Shown: piece by piece, positions 1 to 7,299 of the stretch
Layout of the letters: every line of letters starts with the position of its first letter
Numbering within the stretch: the stretch's first letter is position 1
DNA from: BJGO01 sp964640655
Lineage (GTDB): Bacteria; Bacteroidota; Bacteroidia; Chitinophagales; UBA10324
Assembly: GCA_964640655.1 (NCBI GenBank)
Contig: CAZXFT010000030.1
Coordinates: 1 to 27,476, forward strand
Direction: 5' to 3'
Length of the DNA: 27,476 bases
Program-made: the position numbers and the translations under genes
Notes under the pieces: model-generated
The model's input: the letters and a program-made list of their open reading frames with translations, nothing else
The model's database searches: none
Told to the model about the DNA's origin: nothing

Positions 1-785
1 GATTAGATGATTATATTAATGAATATAAGATGCATATACAAATATTTGATTTTGATCGCTGTACAGGCTTGTTAGGCAATCCGATTCATATTGAGTTCCC
101 CGACTCATCCGGGTCGGTGTCATCATCGGCTGCCATTAGCCCCAATTCCCGCTTTCTATACTTAGCCAATCGTTTCAAAATCTGGCAGTTCGATTTGCAG
201 GCACCTGATATTTTGGCAAGCAAAACTACTGTGGCGGAGTATGATGGGTTTATAGATAATAGTGGGGGGCTTCCATTCGGGACTACATTTGTATGGATGC
301 AGTTAGGGCCTGATAATAAAATATATATTGTCGGTGGCAACACTACTTATCTGCACACCATAGACAACCCCGATGAACAAGGATTAGCTTGTAGTGTAAA
401 TCAACACAGCTTTAAAATGCCCACCCTTAATGCGTATTCAATGCCCAACTTCCCTAACTTCCGCCTCGGCCCCATAGACGGCAGTGCGTGCGATACCTTG
501 GGGATAGACAACCTCACCAACATTAACGATAAGCTGGATAACAACACTGAGCCTGTAAAGATATACCCTAACCCCGCATCAGATTACATCACACTCTTTG
601 TGCCGCGCCTTACCAAAGCCTGGGAGTTTGCCTTGTATGATATTACCGGCAAAGAAGTTTTTAAAAACCAATCGCGTGGTGCTTTTAGAAGCTACAACAT
701 TAATCACTTAGCGCAAGGGATGTATTTGTGGAAATTGGTATATGAGGATGGCAAGGTGGAGAATGGGAAGATGGTGAAGCAATAA
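1..785 (+). CDS. Secreted T9SS type A sorting domain protein, beta-propeller-like (5' end missing)
   Basis: The frame is open from base 3, upstream of the first visible ATG at 30, so the gene begins before the window and this is its C-terminal part. The visible protein has beta-rich repeats of the kind seen in propeller proteins (AISPNSRFLYLA, then IWQFDL, then GPDNKIYIVGG). It continues with the stretch PNFRLGPIDGSACDTLGID, which I recall from many Bacteroidota secreted proteins. The last ~75 residues are a typical type A sorting domain: VKIYPNPASDYITL, then LYDITGKEVF, then LAQGMYLWKLVYEDGKV. Such proteins cross the outer membrane by the type IX secretion system and are released or anchored at the surface. 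No catalytic motif is visible and the ligand is unknown. Identification as a T9SS cargo is firm; the propeller fold is inferred. Confidence 0.85.
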   Translation, partial: LDDYINEYKMHIQIFDFDRCTGLLGNPIHIEFPDSSGSVSSSAAISPNSRFLYLANRFKIWQFDLQAPDILASKTTVAEYDGFIDNSGGLPFGTTFVWMQLGPDNKIYIVGGNTTYLHTIDNPDEQGLACSVNQHSFKMPTLNAYSMPNFPNFRLGPIDGSACDTLGIDNLTNINDKLDNNTEPVKIYPNPASDYITLFVPRLTKAWEFALYDITGKEVFKNQSRGAFRSYNINHLAQGMYLWKLVYEDGKVENGKMVKQ

Positions 786-898
786 TTAACAACCAAATCA
801 TACATATCTGTTCATCACACATCTCTGTTTCAGTAGAGCGTGTAGTTTTTTTTAATAAATACTTACGTTTAATAGTTACCAGATATAGTATTTAACAT

Positions 899-906
899 TA
901 AGTTTG
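899..906 (+). promoter_or_regulatory. Possible -7 box for the chitinase-like gene
   Basis: TAAGTTTG matches the Bacteroidota -7 consensus TAnnTTTG. It would give a leader of roughly 60 bases before the ATG at 972. No good -33 TTTG lies at the expected distance, so this is a weak call. The rest of the 186-base gap (786-971) is AT-rich and shows nothing else clear. Confidence 0.3.
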
Positions 907-971
907 AAACCGGTTTAATGTAACTTCTTGGTACAGTAACCTATCATTCTAACCCCCAAAAAAACCTGTTT

Positions 972-3743
972 ATGAATTCAAGAGTATTAATTTCTGCCAT
1001 TCTATTACTGTTAAGTAATCTGTTAAATGCCCAGTTGCCAAACAAAACATTGGTTGGTTACTGGCATAACTGGAATGATGTAAATGCACCCTATATACCC
1101 TTAACCAGCATAGATAGCAGATATAATGTTATAGAAGTTTCATTTGCTGTACCCACATCACCGACGGATATGACCATGTTGTTTGTTCCGGATGTAGTTT
1201 CACAAAGCACACTCATCGCTCAAATTCAGAATTTGCAAAGCCAGGGTAAGAAAGTGTTGTTAAGCATTGGAGGAGCGACAACTGCCATTGATTTGACATC
1301 TACTGTCAATAAAAATGCATTCATTAATTCGTTGACCACATTAATTAATACATATGGATTTGATGGTATAGACATAGATATTGAACATGGCAATTCCATA
1401 TTAGTTAGCGGAGGAAGCATTGCGGCTCCAAGCAGTGTGGCTCAGATTAATCTGATAGACGCCATCAAGCAAATAATGTCCAACTACCGGAGTTTACATC
1501 CAACCCAAAAGCTATTGCTGACTATGGCCCCTGAAACAGCCTATGTTGTTGGCGGGCAAAGTGCTTACGGCGGAATATGGGGTGGATATTTGCCCATTAT
1601 ACATGCATTGCGCGATTCACTTGATTTATTGCAAATGCAGCTATACAACAGCGGAACTATGTTTGGCATAGATGGCAACGTGTATACGCAGGGCACAGCC
1701 GATTTTATTGTGGCATTAACAGAGGCTTTGATACAGGGCTTTAATACAAGCGGTGGATTTTTTACAGGATTGCCTGCAAGTAAAATAGCTGTAGGATTAC
1801 CTGCTTGTTCATTAGCAGCCGGCGGTGGCTATGTATCTACAACTGTGATGAAATCAGCCATGAACTATCTGCTTGGTACCGGCTCGCAACCGGGTTCCTA
1901 CACACTGGTACAAAGCGGTGGTTATCCTAACCTGAGAGGAATGATGACATGGTCTATTAACTGGGATCAGGTAAGCAGCTGCAACGGTACTTACAGCTAC
2001 GCCATTGCCTATGAAACTATATTTAACGCTAACTCAGTTCCATCTTATGTTTCAACATACGGATTAAGAGGCTGGTGGCCCTTCAATGGCAATGCCAATG
2101 ACCTGAGTGGTTATAACAATAATGGCACCGTTATTAATGCAACCTTAACAAGCGACAGGAACAATGATGCTAATAAGGCTTATTACTTTAATGGCAGCGC
2201 GCAGATCGATTGCGGAAACAACAGCTCTCTGAATTTCAATGATTGCTCCTTCTCCGCATGGATAAATACCGGTACGCTCAACAATTCGTATCAGACAATC
2301 ATAGCCAAGTACGATGTCAACTTTCTTGGTTCTTATGCCTTTGCCATCAACGCCAATAAGGTAAATATTTGGTTTACACCATCAACCGGCGGCGAGTTCT
2401 ATATAAACAGTAATGCAACTTTAAGTACCAATCAATGGTACCACGTAGTAGCCACGCACAGCGCTATTAACGGAACCAAAATATATATCAACGGCAATCT
2501 GGATATTTATAATCCTACTCCCGTAAATGTGTTACAGGCTCCTAACGATAAATTCCGCATAGGCTCACAGGGAGATTTCTTACCCGTAAGAATGCTCAAC
2601 GGCAAAATAGATGATGTTGCCGCATGGAACAGAGCTATTACACAGGCTGAAGTTACCGCATTATATACCGGAGTTTCTGCTTGCAACGGTGCCAATATGC
2701 AGGCTTCGGTTCAAACAAGTAACAGTACCTGTGGATTACCTAATGGCACATTATCCAGCACACAATCGGGTGGAACATCTCCTTATAACTATATATGGAA
2801 TAATGGTGCTACAACTGCCGACCAGCAAAACCTTTCTTCAGGTAACTATGTCATAACAGTAAATGACGCGAACGGCTGCACCGTATCCGGCTCCGGTACA
2901 ATTACCGGTAGTATCTGCCCTAAGGTTACTTCTCAAACAGTAAGCAACGTAACTCAAACAACTGCACAAGTTACCTGGCCCGCAGTGCCCTGCGCTACCA
3001 AGTACAGGATAGTATTAAAAAAGGTGGGGGCAGGCACACAAAGCACCATACTGGTTCAGGCACCTAACACCTCATACACTTTAACCGGTCTTGAAACTAA
3101 TACCAGTTACCAGGTACGAATCAGAACACAGTGTTCGCAAAATGGCTCTGTTGTGTCGCAGCTATCTCCTATATCCTCCTTCACTACATTAAACAGTCAG
3201 GGAGTATTATGTGTAGCTCCATCAAGTATAGGTTCATCTAATTTAACATCGAGTACAGCCACAATATTCTGGACACCGCAAGTGACCGCTCTTCAGTACA
3301 ACATACGCTATCGTAAGGTTGGCACAGCCACCTGGAATATTGAAACAGTAACTAATCCGCTGACTTCATCTACTATGCTTGCAGGCCTGACTTCATCGAC
3401 TACCTATGAATACCAGATGAGAACAAAATGTAATAACAACCCCAACGAGTTTTCACCCTATTCAGCTGTTTATACCTTCACCACTGCCGCATTCAGAATA
3501 GGTTTTGATGACAACATATCTTCTGAAATGTTTGTTTACCCCAACCCTACTGCGAACACATTGAACTTGAGTAGTCATTTATCCAATGTGCCTTATGAAG
3601 TAGTCAATATACTTGGTCAGACTCTGATGAGTGGAACAATGAACAGTAGTCTGGATGTATCGGAGCTAACAGCCGGAATGTATCTGCTCGTAATAGACCG
3701 TGGTAAGGGAAGAGAACATTACCGTTTCGTTCGTTCAGAGTAA
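972..3743 (+). CDS. Secreted GH18 chitinase-like glycosidase with LamG, SprB-like and FN3 domains and T9SS sorting domain
   Basis: The 923-residue protein should hydrolyse beta-1,4-linked GlcNAc polymers outside the cell. Residues 1-20 are a signal peptide ending in NAQ. The GH18 barrel spans about 25-355: the strand with SIGG (98-101), the catalytic motif DGIDIDIE (131-138, Glu138 the expected acid/base), QMQLYN and the late barrel motif TWSINWD. A LamG/concanavalin-like domain follows (about 365-567, starting GLRGWWPFNGNANDLSG), then an SprB-like repeat (about 569-645), two fibronectin type III domains (about 650-740 and 745-840), and a type A sorting domain (about 850-923, VYPNPTANTLNL, LTAGMYLLVID). 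The DxxDxDxE motif is complete, so activity is likely. Endo-beta-N-acetylglucosaminidase activity is an alternative to chitinase. It is probably transcribed alone. Confidence 0.92.
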   Translation: MNSRVLISAILLLLSNLLNAQLPNKTLVGYWHNWNDVNAPYIPLTSIDSRYNVIEVSFAVPTSPTDMTMLFVPDVVSQSTLIAQIQNLQSQGKKVLLSIGGATTAIDLTSTVNKNAFINSLTTLINTYGFDGIDIDIEHGNSILVSGGSIAAPSSVAQINLIDAIKQIMSNYRSLHPTQKLLLTMAPETAYVVGGQSAYGGIWGGYLPIIHALRDSLDLLQMQLYNSGTMFGIDGNVYTQGTADFIVALTEALIQGFNTSGGFFTGLPASKIAVGLPACSLAAGGGYVSTTVMKSAMNYLLGTGSQPGSYTLVQSGGYPNLRGMMTWSINWDQVSSCNGTYSYAIAYETIFNANSVPSYVSTYGLRGWWPFNGNANDLSGYNNNGTVINATLTSDRNNDANKAYYFNGSAQIDCGNNSSLNFNDCSFSAWINTGTLNNSYQTIIAKYDVNFLGSYAFAINANKVNIWFTPSTGGEFYINSNATLSTNQWYHVVATHSAINGTKIYINGNLDIYNPTPVNVLQAPNDKFRIGSQGDFLPVRMLNGKIDDVAAWNRAITQAEVTALYTGVSACNGANMQASVQTSNSTCGLPNGTLSSTQSGGTSPYNYIWNNGATTADQQNLSSGNYVITVNDANGCTVSGSGTITGSICPKVTSQTVSNVTQTTAQVTWPAVPCATKYRIVLKKVGAGTQSTILVQAPNTSYTLTGLETNTSYQVRIRTQCSQNGSVVSQLSPISSFTTLNSQGVLCVAPSSIGSSNLTSSTATIFWTPQVTALQYNIRYRKVGTATWNIETVTNPLTSSTMLAGLTSSTTYEYQMRTKCNNNPNEFSPYSAVYTFTTAAFRIGFDDNISSEMFVYPNPTANTLNLSSHLSNVPYEVVNILGQTLMSGTMNSSLDVSELTAGMYLLVIDRGKGREHYRFVRSE

Positions 3744-3774
3744 GAGGGAAAAAATTTGTAGTTAAACAAATAGT

Positions 3775-3813
3775 ATTAGGAATAAGAAAATTGATATTAC
3801 TCCTATTCTTAAT
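3775..3813. terminator. Imperfect hairpin between convergent genes
   Basis: Arms 3775-3788 and 3800-3813 pair over about 10 bp with one G-T wobble, plus a few more pairs after one mismatch. It lies between the convergent chitinase-like and M28 peptidase genes (gap 3744-3846), where a two-way terminator would be expected. The stem is AT-rich and there is no clean T-run, so support is weak. Confidence 0.3.
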
Positions 3814-3846
3814 AATCTACAATGGAAAACCTGAAGAAGGACCAGA

Positions 3847-5211
3847 CTACCAGTGCTTATCCACCAGATAAAGTATGGCTGCACAAGCAGCGGCACCCAG
3901 TTCAAGTTCGCGCGGATGCACGGCTTCAAAGACGTCGTTGGCGGCGTGGTGGTGGTCAAAGTAGCGTTGCGAGTCGGGATGAAGCCCACACAGAATGGTG
4001 CAATTGCCTTTCAGTCGGCTGATGTCGGCACCCGAACCACCACGGCTCAACTCCCCTATTCCAAATTGATATAACAGTGGTTGCCAGGTGTTAATAAATG
4101 CATAGGACTTGTCGTCGGTATCGAAAGAGAAACCGCGCGGCGTGAAACCACCTGCATCGGTTTCTAAAGCCATGATATGTTTCTCTCCTGTAGTCTTGGC
4201 CCACTCTCCGTATTTAATGGCTCCGCGCAATCCATTTTCTTCATTCATAAAACACACTACACGAATAGTTCGGCGAGGCTTATACCCCAGTTCTTTAAAC
4301 AACCGAATCACTTCAAGAGAGTGTGCTATTCCTGCGCCATCGTCGTGTGCACCTTCAGCAAGGTCCCATGCATCAAGATGGCCGCCAACAACAATCACTT
4401 CGTCTGGAAACTCTGAGCCGCGTATTTCGCCAATAACATTATAAGATAGTACGTCGGGTAAGGTCAGGCAATTGATGTTGTAATACAATTTAAGAGATGG
4501 ATTTTTCTTCAATTCCTTGCTGAGTTTATCGGCATCAATAGTTGACGTAGCCACAGCAGGAATTTTCGCAATGCTGTCGTTATATCCCATACTACCCGTG
4601 TGCGGATAATAATCTACCGACATAGTAACCGAACGAATGATAACCGCCACAGCACCTAGTTTAGCGGCTTCCATAGCACCGGCCCAGCGCTGCCCAACAC
4701 AGCCTCCGTAAGCTTTAAATGTTTGAATGTGCTCCTCATCCATAGGTCCGTTGAAGAATACTATTTTTCCTTTGATGTCTTTATCCGTAAAGTTCTTCAG
4801 GTCTTTCATGCCTATGACTTCAATTACTTCTGCAGTAATGCCATTGCTTGATGTGGCCACACTGCCACCGAGTGCTTCAATGGAAATTTTCACTTTTTGT
4901 TTACCTGAAATGTAGTAGGCATCATGCATATTTCCTCTCACCCAATGCGGCACCATTACTTCCTGTTTATAAACCGTATCGGCACCAAACTTTTTTAAAT
5001 AGCTGAAAGCTATGTCCACAGCTTTGGCTGCTTCAGCACTGCCACTGATACGTGGCCCGGCATTTTTGCACAGGTCTTTTAAAAAATAATAACCCTGCTT
5101 TTGAACCAAGGCAGTGGAGAATAATCTTTGAATGAAGATGGAATCTGATTGTCGCTGAGCAAATGCTGCCAACGGTAGTAGAATAATTAGTATGAGTTGT
5201 ACACGTTTCAT
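3847..5211 (-). CDS. Exported M28 family zinc peptidase (carboxypeptidase Q-like)
   Basis: This 454-residue metallopeptidase is expected to remove terminal residues from peptides outside the cytoplasm. Residues 1-18 form a signal peptide (MKRVQLILIILLPLAAFA). An insertion of the protease-associated type is likely at about 120-240. The M28 zinc site is complete: His278 (VVGGHLDAWD), bridging Asp290 (GAHDDGAG), catalytic Glu324 and ligand Glu325 (FMNEENGLRG), Asp352 (ETDAGGF) and a histidine in the HHH run at 420-422, most likely His421. Length and motif order fit the carboxypeptidase Q/PGCP-like subgroup. It is convergent with the chitinase-like gene and lies 74 bases downstream of the lipoprotein gene on the same strand. 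Substrate specificity cannot be read from sequence. Confidence 0.93.
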   Translation of the reverse strand: MKRVQLILIILLPLAAFAQRQSDSIFIQRLFSTALVQKQGYYFLKDLCKNAGPRISGSAEAAKAVDIAFSYLKKFGADTVYKQEVMVPHWVRGNMHDAYYISGKQKVKISIEALGGSVATSSNGITAEVIEVIGMKDLKNFTDKDIKGKIVFFNGPMDEEHIQTFKAYGGCVGQRWAGAMEAAKLGAVAVIIRSVTMSVDYYPHTGSMGYNDSIAKIPAVATSTIDADKLSKELKKNPSLKLYYNINCLTLPDVLSYNVIGEIRGSEFPDEVIVVGGHLDAWDLAEGAHDDGAGIAHSLEVIRLFKELGYKPRRTIRVVCFMNEENGLRGAIKYGEWAKTTGEKHIMALETDAGGFTPRGFSFDTDDKSYAFINTWQPLLYQFGIGELSRGGSGADISRLKGNCTILCGLHPDSQRYFDHHHAANDVFEAVHPRELELGAAACAAILYLVDKHW

Positions 5212-5285
5212 TACTGAGCTATAAAATGATAAAAGAATAAAAGCAAAAAGCGATTTTAAATCAGAAGATGATGAGAAGAGGTTTT

Positions 5286-5777
5286 TTAGCGGTTTATGTC
5301 AAAAGTACCTTGGACATAAATGGTATCACCCATTGGGCCCACCAGTTTGAGGTTATTCAAGTTTCCTTTTATTCTTTTATCCGCCTCAATGTAATCAGTT
5401 ACATTTACTTCTCCCGAAGCAGCAACATATTCTTGATTTGTAACAGTATTGTATATACTAATGTTGTCATTATCATTCAGTTGATATATACCTGTACTCT
5501 GACCATTTAATCTAAACCAAAGCCAGCGACCGTTATCAAAACTGGCATCTACTTCAGTACTATCGTTGCTTGCAGTCATTGTAGCATCGTTAGAAGTTTT
5601 TTGTACGTTGCCGGAGCCTTCGTTAACAGTAATATTCATGTTACCATATCCGGCTGTTGGATTATAATAACATTCACAACTATTATCATCCCATATCTGA
5701 TCTGGAGGACAATTTTTTTTGCAGCAACAACAGCCACTCATTAAAAAGAGGGCAAAGAAGTAAAAGATATATTTCAT
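5286..5777 (-). CDS. Small cysteine-rich lipoprotein of unknown function
   Basis: I do not recognise a family for this 163-residue protein. It starts with a short hydrophobic signal ending LFLMSGC, a plausible lipobox with lipidated Cys16, followed directly by CCC (run at 16-19) and then Cys23, Cys34 and Cys36 in NCPPDQIWDDNSCECY, which resembles a small disulfide knot of EGF or TIL type. The rest (40-163) is polar and probably beta-stranded. A run of eight A residues in the coding strand (5713-5720) encodes the Lys-Lys-Asn after the cysteine cluster. The lipoprotein assignment is likely; the role is unknown. It may be transcribed with the M28 peptidase gene 74 bases downstream. Confidence 0.75.
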   Translation of the reverse strand: MKYIFYFFALFLMSGCCCCKKNCPPDQIWDDNSCECYYNPTAGYGNMNITVNEGSGNVQKTSNDATMTASNDSTEVDASFDNGRWLWFRLNGQSTGIYQLNDNDNISIYNTVTNQEYVAASGEVNVTDYIEADKRIKGNLNNLKLVGPMGDTIYVQGTFDINR

Positions 5778-5820
5778 GGTTTGAGTTATATTAAATGCAA
5801 TTTAAACAAACCACTTAATT

Positions 5821-5859
5821 AAAAAAAGCCCTGAATCTTACCTACAAATTCAGGGCTTT
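5821..5859 (-). terminator. Strong intrinsic terminator of the tRNA-fMet gene
   Basis: A perfect 12-bp inverted repeat (5825-5836 with 5848-5859, core AGCCCTGAAT) has an 11-base loop and, on the minus strand, ends in seven T residues. It lies nine bases beyond the mature 3' end of the tRNA, so it should end that transcript and insulate the lipoprotein gene. Confidence 0.9.
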
Positions 5860-5867
5860 ACTTGAAG

Positions 5868-5940
<73 letters not shown>

Positions 5941-5951
5941 ATTTGTGGCCG

Positions 5952-5959
5952 CAAATATA
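5952..5959 (-). promoter_or_regulatory. -7 box of the tRNA-fMet promoter
   Basis: On the minus strand TATATTTG is an exact match to TAnnTTTG, 11 bases before the mature tRNA 5' end, which suits a start just upstream of the tRNA. No clear -33 element is visible. The box overlaps a near-palindrome at 5941-5956. Confidence 0.6.
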
Positions 5960-5997
5960 GCAGCAGAAAAATGGTTTGTTTAATGAATGAAGAAAAA

Positions 5998-6291
5998 TTA
6001 TTTCTCCGTATTGCTTTTTGCACGGTACATAATACCTACACCAATTACAATATAACCAATGATAATGATGATGGGTGATAAGGTAACACGTGTGAAACTG
6101 TATATCTCATCCATATTGTATTGATCTGCAGGCTGTTGACCACCTGACATCAGAAAGTAACCTACAATAAGGAGCAATACGCCTGCACCAAGCAGATAGT
6201 AGTTTTCTTTTTTGAGTAAGAAGTTAACCGGAACAGTGTTTACCGGTGATGAAGATTTAGTGGGCTTGGATGATTTTTGATTCGTACTCAT
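5998..6291 (-). CDS. DUF3098 family small membrane protein
   Basis: The 97-residue protein has a polar Ser/Lys-rich N-terminus, two predicted membrane helices (about 31-48 and 71-89) and a short basic tail (YRAKSNTEK). The sequence pattern (FLLKKENYYLLGAGVLLLIVG, then SPIIIIIGYIVIG) fits the Bacteroidota family DUF3098. It starts 24 bases downstream of ftsX on the same strand, an arrangement I recall as common in the phylum, so co-transcription and a link to FtsX or cell-envelope work are plausible but unproven. Confidence 0.85.
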   Translation of the reverse strand: MSTNQKSSKPTKSSSPVNTVPVNFLLKKENYYLLGAGVLLLIVGYFLMSGGQQPADQYNMDEIYSFTRVTLSPIIIIIGYIVIGVGIMYRAKSNTEK

Positions 6292-6315
6292 AAGGTGTGT
6301 AAAAGTAATAAAGGA

Positions 6316-7173
6316 TTAATACAACTCGTCGAGTTTCATGCGCAGGTATTTACCCAGGGCAAAGTAGGTACTTATGGATGAGAATAAAATTCCGAAACAA
6401 AGCACAATGCTGAACAGGATAACTGTCAGTGAAACATCCTGCAGCACCGTGAGTTCGGGAATGATATTGAGGAGTAAATTCAATAGCATTACCAAACCAC
6501 TTACGGCAAGTAAGCCGCTTAGAATGCCGTCCACTATACTGCGGGTTAGGTAGGGTTTTACAATGAACCACTGTGTGGCACCAACTAATTTCATACTGCG
6601 TATTAAAAAGCGATTGGAATACATAGCCAGACGTACCGTACCGTCAATCATAACAAAAGTGATTATGAGAAGGATTATAGAAATAGCTATAACGATCAAC
6701 GTCATTTTTTGCACATTATCATTGATGGCATCCACTAATTTTTTTTCGTAATAAAATTCAGCCACACCTGCTTCCTGCGTGAGCATATACTGAATGCGTT
6801 GTATGCTGTCACTGTTTGCATAATCGGCTTTCAGTTTGATATTGATGGAAGAATAGAGGGGATTGTTGTCGAGCATTTCGCGAAAGTCGTCGCCGGTAAG
6901 GGCTATGTAACGATTCATCGCTTCCTCTTTACTGACAAATTCTAACTGCTGGGTAAACGGAGCTGCCGCAATTTTTTCTTTAAGAGCGGAAACACGACTG
7001 TTCTCAATAGTATCTTTCAATATCACGGAAAACTCTACACTCTCTTTAAACTGATTAATGAGTTTATTGCCATGAAGAAAAATTAAAAACGATATACCTA
7101 CCATAAACAGCACCAACGCCGTGGTGATGATAGCATACACTCTCGACAGATTATTTCCTTGCTTTGCAGACAC
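6316..7173 (-). CDS. ftsX: Cell division protein FtsX
   Basis: FtsX is the membrane subunit of FtsEX, which couples cytoplasmic ATP hydrolysis to activation of cell-wall hydrolases at the septum. The 285-residue protein has the standard layout: TM1 (about 12-33), an extracytoplasmic domain (about 38-155), TM2 (158-176), then the coupling segment IRSMKLVGATQWFIVKPYL (191-209), TM3 (215-237) and TM4 (250-270). The start is a GTG: an in-frame TGA lies two codons upstream, so no earlier start is possible. AAAGG directly abuts the GTG, too close for a normal Shine-Dalgarno. FtsE is not in this window. It is divergent from leuS and followed by the DUF3098 gene. Confidence 0.93.
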   Translation of the reverse strand: MSAKQGNNLSRVYAIITTALVLFMVGISFLIFLHGNKLINQFKESVEFSVILKDTIENSRVSALKEKIAAAPFTQQLEFVSKEEAMNRYIALTGDDFREMLDNNPLYSSINIKLKADYANSDSIQRIQYMLTQEAGVAEFYYEKKLVDAINDNVQKMTLIVIAISIILLIITFVMIDGTVRLAMYSNRFLIRSMKLVGATQWFIVKPYLTRSIVDGILSGLLAVSGLVMLLNLLLNIIPELTVLQDVSLTVILFSIVLCFGILFSSISTYFALGKYLRMKLDELY

Positions 7174-7286
7174 CTTTCAAATTTTGATCAGGCTAAAAAT
7201 AGAAGCAAACCAAAGGATGATACGCTTATGATTTCAACATTCATCAACCCATTGTATGTGAACTGTGTAAAGCCGTCCTAAGGAAT

Positions 7287-7294
7287 TAGTTTTG
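7287..7294 (+). promoter_or_regulatory. Possible -7 box for leuS, very close to its start codon
   Basis: TAGTTTTG matches TAnnTTTG and ends five bases before the ATG at 7300. If used, transcription would begin at or next to the start codon, so leuS would be leaderless or would use the ATG at 7309. No matching -33 element is evident. Confidence 0.4.
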
Positions 7295-7299
7295 CGGCC

